Assembly (NCBI GenBank): GCA_030867875.1
Contig: JAOWCC010000441.1
Coordinates: 62,001-126,000, forward strand
From: Actinernus sp. WN-2022
Taxonomy: Eukaryota > Cnidaria > Anthozoa > Actiniaria > Actinernidae
DNA length: 64,000 bases
Reading direction: 5' to 3'
Below are positions 9,583-18,337 of the stretch, in pieces. Position 1 is the first letter of the stretch. Each line of letters begins with the position of its first letter. The notes under the pieces are model-generated. The model worked only from the letters and a program-made list of their open reading frames with translations. It made no database searches and had not been told where the DNA came from. The position numbers were made by a program, and so were the translations under genes.

Positions 9583-10600
9583 ATCGGTTGGGTACGAACA
9601 GAATTCCTTTTGGTGGTAGTTCAGTATTTGGTGGAACGACTTGTAGCTCTTCGCGCACGAACCCTCGCTTTGGTGCATCTTTTTCCAAATAGTACAGAAC
9701 CGGTTGGTTTGAAGACATCACACTACGCGAAATAATATACGTCTGTAAACTCCACACGGGATCAGTTGCTCGTTTAGCTCCACCTTCCAATTCTCCAGGC
9801 GCATAGAGATATCGAACTAGAACATCGAATGGCAATCGCTTTTCTTTCAATCCAACGGTGCGCGAATATGTAGGAGTTCTGATGTTGACTTGCTGTGCCT
9901 CTACAGAATTCGAAGGTTCCTTACCTGTTAGTCGAGTAACTTCATTGTTCATAGCCTTGATAACATCAGGAAGCCTCAATACCCATTCTCTACTACTCGC
10001 ATCTGATCCTTCTGAAGTTAGTACCATCTCTTGTGCATATTGATATCCAAACAATCTCTCAGCTAATGTTCTATTTGCTCGTTCGACAAAACTTTGTGCT
10101 CTATGATGACCGGCTTCACCTCGTTGAACTTTCGTACCATGTAGTTCTAATGTTTCAGACATACGTCCCATGAATTCTCTACCAGGATCAACTTGCAATG
10201 TTTTTGGCCATTCTAGTGGACTACGTTTGTAGATCCGATCAAATGCTGCAGACACTTCACCACTATCTTTCGATGCTAAAGGTTCAGCCTCTTTATATCT
10301 AGAAGCTACATCGATTACCACCAAAGCATACTTATATAGTTTCCTTCCACGCCCAGGTCGATCGTGAGGTAGAAAGATCAAATCAGCTTGATGAACTTCA
10401 TTAGGTTTCGATACAGTCCAATGTGGTCGTGGAATATAGTGTGGCGGTGATAGATATATTTGCCACATGGCTTGTTTCTCTAACCAACCCCTAGCTACAT
10501 CTTTCGATACCTTTGCAGCCACCGATAACTTACCAATTGCAGCATAACCTTTCCAATAGCCCATAGGACCATAGAAGATATTCGCAAGTTTAGCATCCAT
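9560..10600 (-). CDS. INT: Retroviral-type DDE integrase (element A)
   Basis: About 346 residues from the ATG at 10600. I prefer this start over one at 10630 because it directly follows a TTAGA...TATATA box and aligns with element B's integrase start. The rve core shows a first Asp in HQADLIFLPHD, a second in QVDPGREFMG and the Glu in SFVERANRTL, a DDE triad with the usual spacing. A C-terminal segment with YLYAPGELEGG and GFVREELQ is shared with B's enzyme. It would cut element ends and join them to host DNA; the AGTAG/CTACT ends and 5-bp duplication are presumably its product. It converges on the polymerase gene, as in element B. Confidence 0.95.
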   Translation of the reverse strand: MDAKLANIFYGPMGYWKGYAAIGKLSVAAKVSKDVARGWLEKQAMWQIYLSPPHYIPRPHWTVSKPNEVHQADLIFLPHDRPGRGRKLYKYALVVIDVASRYKEAEPLASKDSGEVSAAFDRIYKRSPLEWPKTLQVDPGREFMGRMSETLELHGTKVQRGEAGHHRAQSFVERANRTLAERLFGYQYAQEMVLTSEGSDASSREWVLRLPDVIKAMNNEVTRLTGKEPSNSVEAQQVNIRTPTYSRTVGLKEKRLPFDVLVRYLYAPGELEGGAKRATDPVWSLQTYIISRSVMSSNQPVLYYLEKDAPKRGFVREELQVVPPNTELPPKGILFVPNRSKIATRK

Positions 10601-10620
10601 TATATATCTATGTATTCTAA
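10601..10620 (-). promoter_or_regulatory. Putative integrase promoter
   Basis: On the minus strand TTAGA is followed about 10 bases later by TATATA, which ends at the integrase ATG. The arrangement is the same as in the other putative early promoters of element A. Confidence 0.45.
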
Positions 10621-10634
10621 CCTTTAACAAGCAG

Positions 10635-10689
10635 AAAAAAAAAAGAATAAGAACTTATCTAACCAACTAGTTCTTATTCTTTTTTTTTC
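10635..10689. terminator. Poly(A)/poly(T)-flanked hairpin after the split small gene
   Basis: A ten-A tract, then GAATAAGAACT, a short loop, AGTTCTTATTC and a T tract. It lies between the 3' end of the disrupted small membrane gene (stop at 10723) and the integrase start. It therefore sits where that gene's transcript should end. Similar A-tract/stem/T-tract hairpins occur at 41514, 58632 and 60290. Confidence 0.65.
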
Positions 10690-10722
10690 TTAGTATCTCG
10701 TCAATCGTAAAAATTCTCGTTT

Positions 10723-10921
10723 TTAAAAAGCATATCGACTAATAGCATATCCAGCAGCTAGCGTTCCACCACCAACGAAAATCAACTCACCAGTTTTCTG
10801 TGCGTTAGATGGTTGATAGTAGTCAGAGAAACGAGGTTCTTTCATTGCTTCGAGTCGTTTCTGCGCCTGACGTAGCTTATGGGAGCGCACGAAAGCTCGG
10901 TTGGTATCGAGTTGGTTATTA
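10723..10921 (-). pseudogene. 3' half of a small membrane protein gene cut by element B
   Basis: Reading minus from the B junction, the frame continues the gene whose 5' half is at 31447-31687 and ends at a TAA at 10723-10725. With B and one TATTA copy removed the total is 435 nt, a whole number of codons (144 residues). It aligns with B's own 136-residue protein (19962-20372): the Y-Y-x-P-S-N-x-Q-K motif and the C-terminal VGGG membrane segment are shared. The precise frame recovery shows that B inserted into an intact gene. Confidence 0.85.
10917..10921. repeat. Target-site duplication of element B, left copy
   Basis: TATTA directly precedes B's AGTAG terminus and recurs at 31447-31451 directly after CTACT. 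Confidence 0.88.
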
Positions 10922-11145
10922 AGTAGGGGGAAAAGGCCGATTCTGGCGCAGTTTTCTGGCGCATTGGCAATACTGGCGCAGCGCCAGTAGCGACAATTCG
11001 CCAGACCACTTCGTCAGAAGTCTGCCTTTTCCTCCTACTGTTAATTTATTCAGCCTGTCTGATACTTAATGAAATTATAATGTCGTTATTCCAAGAAACC
11101 GGTTTAAACTGGATTCCAAGAATTCGATCACGTGATCACCTTGTG
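10922..11145 (+). repeat. Element B left TIR, ending in a 118-bp hairpin
   Basis: Matches the reverse complement of 31223-31446 over 224 bp without a difference that I could find. The outer 118 bp (10922-11039) folds on itself: AGTAGGGGGAAAAGGC at the tip pairs with GCCTTTTCCTCCTACT at its inner edge. The apex is a perfect TACTGGCGCAGCGCCAGTA palindrome. The inner TIR carries CACGTG within a GATCACGTGATC palindrome and two TTCTTGGAA-type motifs. Confidence 0.92.
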
Positions 11146-11249
11146 CAATTGACCACGCCCTAATTGACCACGCCCACGAATGGAATTGACCTTGACCTTG
11201 ACCTTGACCTTGACCTTGTTTTAATATATTCAAACTACATAAGTAGGTG
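11146..11249. promoter_or_regulatory. Subterminal repeats: TGACCTTGA array (left side of B)
   Basis: Two ATTGACCACGCCC copies are followed by about five overlapping TGACCT repeats (11187-11220), then AT-rich sequence before the first gene. On the minus strand the array reads TCAAGGTCA repeatedly, which is the known extended half-site for FTZ-F1/SF-1 and ERR nuclear receptors. The matching array on the right side is at 31188-31228. Its use as an enhancer is inference. Confidence 0.5.
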
Positions 11250-12833
11250 ATGCTTAATAATAATATTGAAATGGAGGGAATCATAAAAGGATACAAAGAT
11301 ATCGAAAAACTAAAATCCAAAAAAGAAGACGAACTAAAAGAAGTAAGAAAGAAGACTTCCTCATTATCTAGATCTATGGAGAAAGTAGGAAATAGTAAGA
11401 AAAAAGGAAAGAAAGAGATCATGGTACGAATTAATGAAGATTTAGAGAGAGAATCATACAATGAAAAGATTCTAGAAGCAGAATTAGAGACCATCAAAGA
11501 AGAATTGAAGAACTTCATAGAAGAACATAATCTAGACACTACACTAATTAATAAAAGTAGTAAACCAAAAGATGAATGCATGCCACCAAAGAGCAAACCA
11601 AATGACAAGCACGCATTATCAAGTAGAGAGATCGCAGCCTTAGAAAAAGTAGTAATAAAGGATAACGAAATGAATGTAGTGAGGATGCTCATGGAAGGAT
11701 ATAACAAAATGATAGAAAGGAAGGATGAATTCAAGCATGAATTATCAGAACTAAGTAATGGTATTCGCAAGCTCAATAAATATGTATCATATCAGAAGGA
11801 ACAACCAAAAGATAAGAGAGATAAAGAAAAAATAATAGAAAGTAGAAAACGAAGAGATGAATTTATATCTGCTTATGATGATGTTGAATCTGCTTACGAT
11901 ATTAATAATAAATTAATAAATGAGCATATTAGTGTGTTTGGTTTAGACCCTGTATCTAGTGGTCTATCAGTAAGAGAATTACATAGTAAGGCTATACAGT
12001 TAAATCTAGAGGCTAAAAAAATTATTGATCAACGTCGTGAAGAGCAAGATGAAGAAAGGCAACAACTTGAACACTTAGAAGAAATGATTAAGGAAGAACA
12101 ACCTAAACCACAAAAGCAACAACTCAAGAAAGAGGAACGACCTAAACCACAAAAGCAACAACTCAAAAAAGACAAACGATATGAAGAAGACAATCAATCT
12201 GAAGAAGAGATGGATCAATCTGAAGAAGACAACGAATCTGAAGAAGATGACCAAATCGAGGAAGAGCAATCTGAAGATGATAATCAAATCGAACTGATAG
12301 AACAAATCGAGGAAGAGCAACCTAAAAAATCTGAGGAACAACTTAAGAAAGACAAACGAAATGCACGAGTTAGACAACGCAGGAAAGAGAAACGACTTGA
12401 GGAAGAGCAAATTGAACAACCCAAACGATTAGAGCAAATCGTACTACCCAATCAAAATACAATCGAACAGTTAGAGCAAATTGAAGTACTAAAGAGAATT
12501 GAACAACTCGAACAGTTAGAGCAAATTGAACTACGTAATCAAAGGACAATCAAACAACCTGAACAGTTGGAGCAAATTAGGCTACCCAATCAAGAGACAA
12601 TTGAACAATTAGAGCAACGACCCAAACAAGAGATAATTGAACAGCTAGAGCAACAACCCGAACTAATCAAACAATTCAAACAAGAGCAAATTAAGCAGTT
12701 AGAGCGAATCGAACAATTTAAGCAAGAGCAAATCGATCAACTAAAGCAAAAGCAAACTAAACAATTAGAACGACTTGAACAACTAAAACAAGGACAAGAT
12801 AGACAATTACGAATTATCAAGCAGTATAAGTAG
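11250..12833 (+). CDS. Long charged coiled-coil protein with Gln/Glu repeats (B)
   Basis: About 527 residues from the ATG at 11250. I do not recognise a family. Residues 1-260 are Lys/Glu-rich helical sequence. From about 275 to 340 two KPQKQQLKK units and SEEE/SEED acidic runs follow. From about 400 to the end, short E-Q-L-E-Q-I-type repeats make an almost uninterrupted coiled coil. There is no signal peptide or membrane segment. First gene inside B's left end, on the same strand as TFIIB, with a stem-loop exactly at its 3' end. It could be structural, or a low-complexity scaffold; neither A nor C shows a homologue. Confidence 0.75.
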   Translation: MLNNNIEMEGIIKGYKDIEKLKSKKEDELKEVRKKTSSLSRSMEKVGNSKKKGKKEIMVRINEDLERESYNEKILEAELETIKEELKNFIEEHNLDTTLINKSSKPKDECMPPKSKPNDKHALSSREIAALEKVVIKDNEMNVVRMLMEGYNKMIERKDEFKHELSELSNGIRKLNKYVSYQKEQPKDKRDKEKIIESRKRRDEFISAYDDVESAYDINNKLINEHISVFGLDPVSSGLSVRELHSKAIQLNLEAKKIIDQRREEQDEERQQLEHLEEMIKEEQPKPQKQQLKKEERPKPQKQQLKKDKRYEEDNQSEEEMDQSEEDNESEEDDQIEEEQSEDDNQIELIEQIEEEQPKKSEEQLKKDKRNARVRQRRKEKRLEEEQIEQPKRLEQIVLPNQNTIEQLEQIEVLKRIEQLEQLEQIELRNQRTIKQPEQLEQIRLPNQETIEQLEQRPKQEIIEQLEQQPELIKQFKQEQIKQLERIEQFKQEQIDQLKQKQTKQLERLEQLKQGQDRQLRIIKQYK

Positions 12834-12889
12834 AATTGAATCTTTCCATTTTCTAAATTTAGAAATGGAAAGATTCAATTCTACTTATA
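12826..12889. terminator. Near-perfect hairpin at the end of the coiled-coil gene
   Basis: TATAAGTAGAATTGAATC and its inverse pair around a CTAAATTTAG centre, with ~31-bp arms. It starts at the stop codon of the coiled-coil gene and covers the ATG of TFIIB (12865). Position fits a transcript-end hairpin; it may equally be an inverted duplication of the TFIIB start. Confidence 0.6.
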
Positions 12890-13824
12890 CTTCGGATGCG
12901 TTATACTATTTCGATATGCGTGAAGAAGAAGATGATGAACCAATGAATACGAGGTGTACTGAAATAGTAAGGGACAAGCAAAAAGGCATAGATGTCTGTA
13001 TCGAATGTGGTCAAGTGCAAGGATACATCCTAGATAACAATCCTGAATGGACTACGTATGAAGGAAACGACAATTTGGGTATGAATAGATGCAGTGGACC
13101 AATCAATGTACTCTTACCCCAATCATCTCTCGGCACAAGTATCAGTGGTAACAAATATGGTAAACTACAAACACTAAATAGATGGTTACAAATGCCATAT
13201 AGAGAGAGGAGTCTGTATATGGTTTTCAAAGATATCGAAGAGAAATGTAGAAGCATTGGTATTCTAAAATGTATTGTGGATGATGCTAAAATTATTTTCA
13301 AAGAAATAAATTCACAATACTATTTAAATGATGCTAATGTAAAGAAGAGTGTCATTATGAGAGGAACAAATAGAAAAAGTGTTATTGCAAATTGTGTTCT
13401 CTTTGCATGCAAAAAGAATAATAACACTAGATCATCGAAAGAAATAGCTATACTATTTAAACTAAATCATAAAGATATAGCAAAGGGATACAAGGTCTTT
13501 ACGAAATTAGCTAGGAATATTAGATCCTTTAGAAAATTAGACTATAGCTCTCCTGATGACTTCATTCCACGATTCTGCAAGATACTTAACTTTAAACAAG
13601 AACTCATAGATCAAGTTGTGAAAATCACAAGAAATGTTCAAAAGCTAAATATCGCAATAATGCACACACCACTTTCTATAGCTATTGGATGTATCCTATT
13701 AACAATAAATATGAATAATTTAGCAATTACAAAGAAAGAGATAGCTAATAAGTTCCTAGTGTCAGAAACCACTATATCTAAAGTTTACAAAGCAATAGAG
13801 CCATATAGAAATGAGCTTGTCTGA
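12865..13824 (+). CDS. TFIIB-like transcription factor (element B)
   Basis: 319 residues. The N-terminus has a partial zinc ribbon (one Cys at about 31, then CIECGQV) with only three obvious Cys ligands. Two cyclin-like repeats follow. The first, near 165-225, has SVIANCVLFACKK and the SSKEIAILFKL helix-turn-helix. The second, near 265-319, has LSIAIGCILLTI and KKEIANKFLVSETTISKVYK. This is the layout of TFIIB/BRF factors, which bridge TBP-bound promoter DNA and RNA polymerase. B also encodes a TBP-like protein, so the pair could form an element-specific initiation complex. Confidence 0.9.
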   Translation: MERFNSTYTSDALYYFDMREEEDDEPMNTRCTEIVRDKQKGIDVCIECGQVQGYILDNNPEWTTYEGNDNLGMNRCSGPINVLLPQSSLGTSISGNKYGKLQTLNRWLQMPYRERSLYMVFKDIEEKCRSIGILKCIVDDAKIIFKEINSQYYLNDANVKKSVIMRGTNRKSVIANCVLFACKKNNNTRSSKEIAILFKLNHKDIAKGYKVFTKLARNIRSFRKLDYSSPDDFIPRFCKILNFKQELIDQVVKITRNVQKLNIAIMHTPLSIAIGCILLTINMNNLAITKKEIANKFLVSETTISKVYKAIEPYRNELV

Positions 13825-13859
13825 CACTTAAAGAGACGACGTCATAATGTATTATTGAG

Positions 13860-14336
13860 ATGAACGATAATAAAGAAATACCTCCTATTAATGAAGTCAT
13901 CATTAATGGAAAGATTAGAGATTACTCATTCGTTAAGGACAATCATAAGAACAAGAAGAGTGTAAAAACTACCAATTGTGATACGAATAAAGTAACGTAC
14001 TTCAATAGTATGTATGCTATTCAGCAACATCTTGGAATTAATGCTGGTATAGTCAAGATGGTTTGTGAAGGATTGAATAATTGTAAAAGTGGTATATCAA
14101 AGATAGACAAGTGTAGATATGCATTCGAATATGTAGAAAGAGATGAACTACCAGAAGATTGTAAGAAATCGTCTTATGAACGAAAGAAAGAGAAATTGCC
14201 AGAATCTGAACTAAAGGAAATGCGAAAGTTGATAAGTAAGGAATGGCGACAAAGAGAATATACTTGTCCTGATTGTAATGCAGTAATAAAGAATGGTAGT
14301 AAGTACGTTCACAAGAAGAAGCACTTAGGCAAATAG
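13860..14336 (+). CDS. NUMOD1-like DNA-binding protein with a C-terminal zinc finger (B)
   Basis: 158 residues. The segment near 38-95 (YFNSMYAIQQHLGINAGIV, then a K-C-R-YAFEYV end) resembles the NUMOD1/intron-endonuclease-associated helix-turn-helix, in which a short motif is followed by a basic strand. The tail (about 137-158) holds CPDC and an H-x3-H pair, one C2H2 finger. There is no nuclease motif. Probably a DNA-binding regulator; the family call is tentative. It lies 36 bp after TFIIB on the same strand, and its 3' end overlaps the convergent large conserved gene by 12 bp. Confidence 0.6.
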   Translation: MNDNKEIPPINEVIINGKIRDYSFVKDNHKNKKSVKTTNCDTNKVTYFNSMYAIQQHLGINAGIVKMVCEGLNNCKSGISKIDKCRYAFEYVERDELPEDCKKSSYERKKEKLPESELKEMRKLISKEWRQREYTCPDCNAVIKNGSKYVHKKKHLGK

Positions 14337-15839
14337 ATACCAACCTACTCCTGCTGCTGCTATTGTTAGTACAATCAAATTAGTTTCATGAGAGGATGAT
14401 GTGAGTGTTATTCGTGGTTTCTTTATTATAGGCTTCACTATTGGTTTATTGCCATATTGGTGTGGCAGTTTAACTTTACCTATATTATGTCTTAATACTA
14501 TAGGTTCTACTTTTTTATTTACTGAGTCGTTAGCTCCAAATGTCATATCATTTGTAGCTTTCAATAATTTATTATTGTATCCTACCACATTTTGTGTATT
14601 TATGATGAGATCAGATGGCATTAACCATATTCCTGGAGCAATGGCTAAGTCTAGTCTCAATTTTGCTCCTTGAACAGCTAATTGATATCGTTGTATACTC
14701 ATTGATATACTACCTTCAATTACTGCGCTTTCGAAAAGTGATAGCATTTCCTGTTGTGTCTCAATAGCACTTCCACCAGTACCAATAATACTTGATCGCG
14801 TATCCACTTGTGAACCTAATATGCAATAAACGAAAGCCTCTGCTGATCTATTTAATCTACCCATACCAGCTATTGTTAATCCACTATCTTCATTTGGAAC
14901 GAACCAAGAATATTGTTTACCATCGTGGTCATCATTACGGATAAATGAAATGAGATTTCCTTGGTCAACCTTACCACCCTCGTCAGAGAATAGTTCTCCA
15001 TCTGGACTAGGATATAAATTAGCATCTATATCGTATCCACGAATTTCGTGAACGTTTTCATAACCAGAACCTGAATAATATAGAAATATATCACCAAGTC
15101 CATTATTGCGCCCTCCTTTCCACCTGAAGTCTGGATTGGAAGGAATATCGAATTCATTACATAACCGTTCGAAAGTAACCTTACTATAGCGATTATTTGT
15201 TTGATTGAAAATATGATCATCTGGTAATGGTGTTCCCAATTCATATAGGATTCTTCGTATAGTATAGTAAACGTGAAACTTGATAAATCCTTGAACAACT
15301 GGAGGATACTGTTCTTGTAGACTTATTCCACAACCAGAAGTAGCACACCATACAGCGAAGTTTAATTGTTGTGGCCAATATCCATAGTCAGGCTTACTCA
15401 ACCAATGTTTTGACTGTTTAGCAGATTTGAAAGTCACTGTGCAATCTTTGAAGATGTTTCTAAACTTTATGATAAAGTACTGAGTTGGGGAAACGTATAT
15501 CTTCATTTCTTTCAATGATGGTGCAATATCCAAAGCTGGTTGTGTAAATGAGATTCCAGGGATTGGATACTTGTGTGTAGTTGGTAATAAGGAATCTGGA
15601 AATGATGTTGGTGGTTCTAGAGCTATTCTCATAGCCTTCTTATCAGCATTCGTTATGGAATTAGGATTGTCAATGAATTTCTTATCACCCCACACACCAT
15701 GATCCATATTTGGTCCTTTGAAGTATACATTATAATAAGTAGTACCATATTCTTCTGTGGCTTCCTTGTAGAATCTACTTAGGTCAGCATTAGGATAGCG
15801 TTGTTTGAAACTATTCCATATTTCAATCAATTTCGTCAT
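14325..15839 (-). CDS. Large conserved Polinton protein with C-terminal membrane anchor (B)
   Basis: 504 residues from the ATG at 15839. I do not know its function. It has clear homologues in A (36094-37737) and C (62725 onward). Conserved blocks: an N-terminal W-x2-F-K-x-R-Y-P-N-A motif; LNFAVWCATSGCG near 170; FHVYYTIRRILYELG; PDFRWKGGRNNGLGDIF; GKQYSWF; and GRLNRSAEAFVYCILG. Only the last ~20 residues are hydrophobic (LIVLTIAAAGVGWYLFA), suggesting a tail anchor. Co-located with virion-like genes and as widely conserved in these elements as the capsid gene, so a structural or assembly role is likely. Nothing resembles a known protease. Confidence 0.85.
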   Translation of the reverse strand: MTKLIEIWNSFKQRYPNADLSRFYKEATEEYGTTYYNVYFKGPNMDHGVWGDKKFIDNPNSITNADKKAMRIALEPPTSFPDSLLPTTHKYPIPGISFTQPALDIAPSLKEMKIYVSPTQYFIIKFRNIFKDCTVTFKSAKQSKHWLSKPDYGYWPQQLNFAVWCATSGCGISLQEQYPPVVQGFIKFHVYYTIRRILYELGTPLPDDHIFNQTNNRYSKVTFERLCNEFDIPSNPDFRWKGGRNNGLGDIFLYYSGSGYENVHEIRGYDIDANLYPSPDGELFSDEGGKVDQGNLISFIRNDDHDGKQYSWFVPNEDSGLTIAGMGRLNRSAEAFVYCILGSQVDTRSSIIGTGGSAIETQQEMLSLFESAVIEGSISMSIQRYQLAVQGAKLRLDLAIAPGIWLMPSDLIINTQNVVGYNNKLLKATNDMTFGANDSVNKKVEPIVLRHNIGKVKLPHQYGNKPIVKPIIKKPRITLTSSSHETNLIVLTIAAAGVGWYLFA

Positions 15840-15935
15840 ATTTATGATATGAGACAATGTTTTATATCATTTAGTATTTTTCATATCTAAATTTATGAAT
15901 GAAACCTCCATAAGGTGTTACATCATAGGAGTGCG

Positions 15936-16544
15936 TTATTTCTCTAGTTGTTTTAATAGTTCCTGTTTTACTTCCTCTCGTATCTTCTGTGTATCGGTTT
16001 TCTCTATAGTATTGGTTCTTTTTTTTAATTCCTCTTTTCGGGTATTTTGCCGGATCTCACCTTTCAAGTCTTCATACTTATTAAATTCAACCATAATCAA
16101 TTCGAATTCTGTATCACTGATCTTGTTATCGTTTAATGCTTTTGATACTAGGTCACGTATTGTGTTTAGTTTTGCCTTTCCTAACATTACTGTTTTTTCA
16201 TGTTTGGACACCTTCTTAGTTAGAGCTTTAGTAGCTGTTGCGGAAGAAGCTGAAACTAGACCACACAAACCACCAACTACTCCTACTGGGAGTCCAATGA
16301 CAGCACCAAACCCAGTCAAAGAAGTCGCTACTGCAGAACTCGTTAAGATAACTGAAAGTAATCCAGCACCTACAGAAAGATTGTGTGTTATTCCTCGTAT
16401 TCTAACATATTTCTTTCGTACCTTTTCATAATATTTTATTTCGGCTCCTAATTCTGATAGGACCGTATTTACCTTATGAAGTCTAAAGTTTTCTCCAGTG
16501 ACTTGTAGCGGTATATCTGGGTAAATCGAATCGTAGTCAACCAT
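15936..16544 (-). CDS. Conserved protein with a hydrophobic Gly-rich centre (B)
   Basis: 202 residues. Residues 1-50 are polar. About 52-115 form two adjacent hydrophobic Gly/Ala-rich segments that could span or insert into membrane. The rest is helical and charged, with VSKHEKTVMLGKAK, KALNDNKISDTEFELI and a long KEEL/REEVKQ coiled coil. Homologues: 38472-39101 (A) and 61382-62002 (C), always next to the virion-like protein gene. Function unknown; membrane interaction is inference from composition. Confidence 0.8.
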   Translation of the reverse strand: MVDYDSIYPDIPLQVTGENFRLHKVNTVLSELGAEIKYYEKVRKKYVRIRGITHNLSVGAGLLSVILTSSAVATSLTGFGAVIGLPVGVVGGLCGLVSASSATATKALTKKVSKHEKTVMLGKAKLNTIRDLVSKALNDNKISDTEFELIMVEFNKYEDLKGEIRQNTRKEELKKRTNTIEKTDTQKIREEVKQELLKQLEK

Positions 16545-16568
16545 ATGATTAATAGTAGCATCTTTTGT

Positions 16569-18314
16569 TTAAACGATTTCTAATACAATTCGCATTGGAT
16601 ATATTCCACCATTTATCATATTATGATTACCATCTGTTACCCATAAACTAATGCTATTGATATGATTAGCCTTTCTAACATTAATATAATTATTTGGAGT
16701 GTGGGATATCTTTTCACCTCTTTTATTTAATTCTATAGATGTTAGTATTTGAGAATACTTAGTTTCTTTTATGACTTGCATTGGGTTGATAATATCACAA
16801 TGAATATGTATAATATTAGTACTCTCCTTAATATTGATCTCGGTTCTAAACCAACTACCAATATTATCTTTTGTAGTAAGTAATCTAGCTAAGTTCTCAC
16901 TTAGTACGATATCTTCATTAGAAGTAAGATAGACTCTATCATTTATGATTTCTATATTGATTGTATCCTTGTGTTTGGTAAACTTACTCATTATGGTTAT
17001 AATTTCTAGTAAGTCGTAATCTCCACTAGGGATGTGGTATAGATCATCGTCATCCATATCGAAAATTATACCATCTTCTGGAAGGTTGATGGTTTGGCGT
17101 ATATAGAATCGGGTCCTACTTGATGCTTTAATGTGTTTACCAATATTGAGGAATTTAGCCATACTATCATTCAATACGAGATCATCATCAGTATAGAGGC
17201 GCCATTCATTGCTGAGATATGGATGACCTATAATAGGATTACCCAATGGATTCGAATTTCCATTGACACTATAGAAGACATCAGATATAGTCTGATAAGT
17301 ATGGTCTCCCTTAGGAAATCTAAATATTACGACACCATTTGTGTGAGAGATCGTACCTTCACTTGGAAGGTTGTAGGCTTTCCATATCTGGATCTCATTT
17401 CGAGACCCACGTTTTAAGGTTCTATTAATAGTAAGTAATTTAGCTAAGCTTTTGCTTATGGAAAGATCTATATTAGGAATTAGGTAGGTTACATTATCTA
17501 AATATTCTATAGAGAATAATAAGTTAGTCTGCTTTATGAAGATTTTGAAACTTTCTAAGGTATAATCTCCGCTAGGAAGACGTAATAGCTCATTACGATG
17601 TGTATCATAAATTATACCATCACTTTTGAGATTAGTGGCCTTCGTAATCTGAATGGTGTAAATCTGCTCTTTCCATAATATTTTATCAGTGTGAAGTAAT
17701 GTAGCTAAGCTCTCGTTTAGTGTGACATCCTTTTTGATGGATAAATAAGTAGTACCACCCTGTGTAAATGTTCCTATATCCTTTTTTTCTTTATTCTTAC
17801 CATATGCGAAATTTAATAGAAAATTATTAAAACTTCCTAAGGTATAGTTTCCTTTTGGAAAACGATATAATTCATTACCACGCATATCGTAAATTATACC
17901 ATCACTTGTGAGATTAATAGCCTTTATGATCTGAATCTCATTTAGGGATCCCATTTTCAAGCCCTTATTAATAGTAAGTAACTTGGCTAAACCCTCATTA
18001 AGAATAATATCTTTATTAGGAATAATATAGGTTATACCTTTTATAGTCTTAAGATGAAATGGTTCTCTTCTTTCTACTTTATAAGCATTTATTTTATTTA
18101 TTAGGTTTTTAAAACTTTCTATGCTATAATATCCTCTAGGAAAACGATATAGTTCTTCACCTACGATATCGGAAATTATACCATCATTAATAAGATTATA
18201 TGAATGATCATAAAAATTACAATTAATCATTGAAACGTATTTTCTAACTTCGATAGGGTTCTTCAAGTATATAGTCTCATCACATTTTGTCTTTTCAATA
18301 TATAGTACTACCAT
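16569..18314 (-). CDS. Virion-like protein expanded by five tandem ~105-residue repeats (B)
   Basis: 581 residues. The first ~20 residues (MVVLYIEKTKCDETIYLK) and the final ~75 residues (around IHCDIINPMQVIKE, SQILTSIELNKRGEK and ISLWVTDGNHNMINGG) match the 213-residue neighbour at 18338. Between them the neighbour has one unit and this protein about five. Each unit runs SDGIIYDMRGNELYRFP-x-G-x-Y-T-x-x-SF to LNESLATLL and IQITKA. The unit and C-terminal pattern recur in Polinton/virophage minor virion proteins. Variable unit number suggests a spike or fibre-like shaft; that role is inference. Confidence 0.8.
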   Translation of the reverse strand: MVVLYIEKTKCDETIYLKNPIEVRKYVSMINCNFYDHSYNLINDGIISDIVGEELYRFPRGYYSIESFKNLINKINAYKVERREPFHLKTIKGITYIIPNKDIILNEGLAKLLTINKGLKMGSLNEIQIIKAINLTSDGIIYDMRGNELYRFPKGNYTLGSFNNFLLNFAYGKNKEKKDIGTFTQGGTTYLSIKKDVTLNESLATLLHTDKILWKEQIYTIQITKATNLKSDGIIYDTHRNELLRLPSGDYTLESFKIFIKQTNLLFSIEYLDNVTYLIPNIDLSISKSLAKLLTINRTLKRGSRNEIQIWKAYNLPSEGTISHTNGVVIFRFPKGDHTYQTISDVFYSVNGNSNPLGNPIIGHPYLSNEWRLYTDDDLVLNDSMAKFLNIGKHIKASSRTRFYIRQTINLPEDGIIFDMDDDDLYHIPSGDYDLLEIITIMSKFTKHKDTINIEIINDRVYLTSNEDIVLSENLARLLTTKDNIGSWFRTEINIKESTNIIHIHCDIINPMQVIKETKYSQILTSIELNKRGEKISHTPNNYINVRKANHINSISLWVTDGNHNMINGGIYPMRIVLEIV

Positions 18315-18337
18315 ATATAATGTATCTTCTTATCTTT

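Noticed and set aside
11075..12419. Long minus-strand open frames opposite the coiled-coil gene
   Set aside because: Low-complexity shadows (Leu/Phe/Ser-rich) of a Lys/Glu/Gln-rich coding strand.
14325..15839. Large conserved protein as the missing protease
   Set aside because: It has a conserved WCATSGCG motif but no recognisable His/Asp/Gln partners in adenain order; left as unknown.
15895..16431. 178-residue plus-strand frame
   Set aside because: Antisense shadow of the conserved Gly-rich-centre gene.
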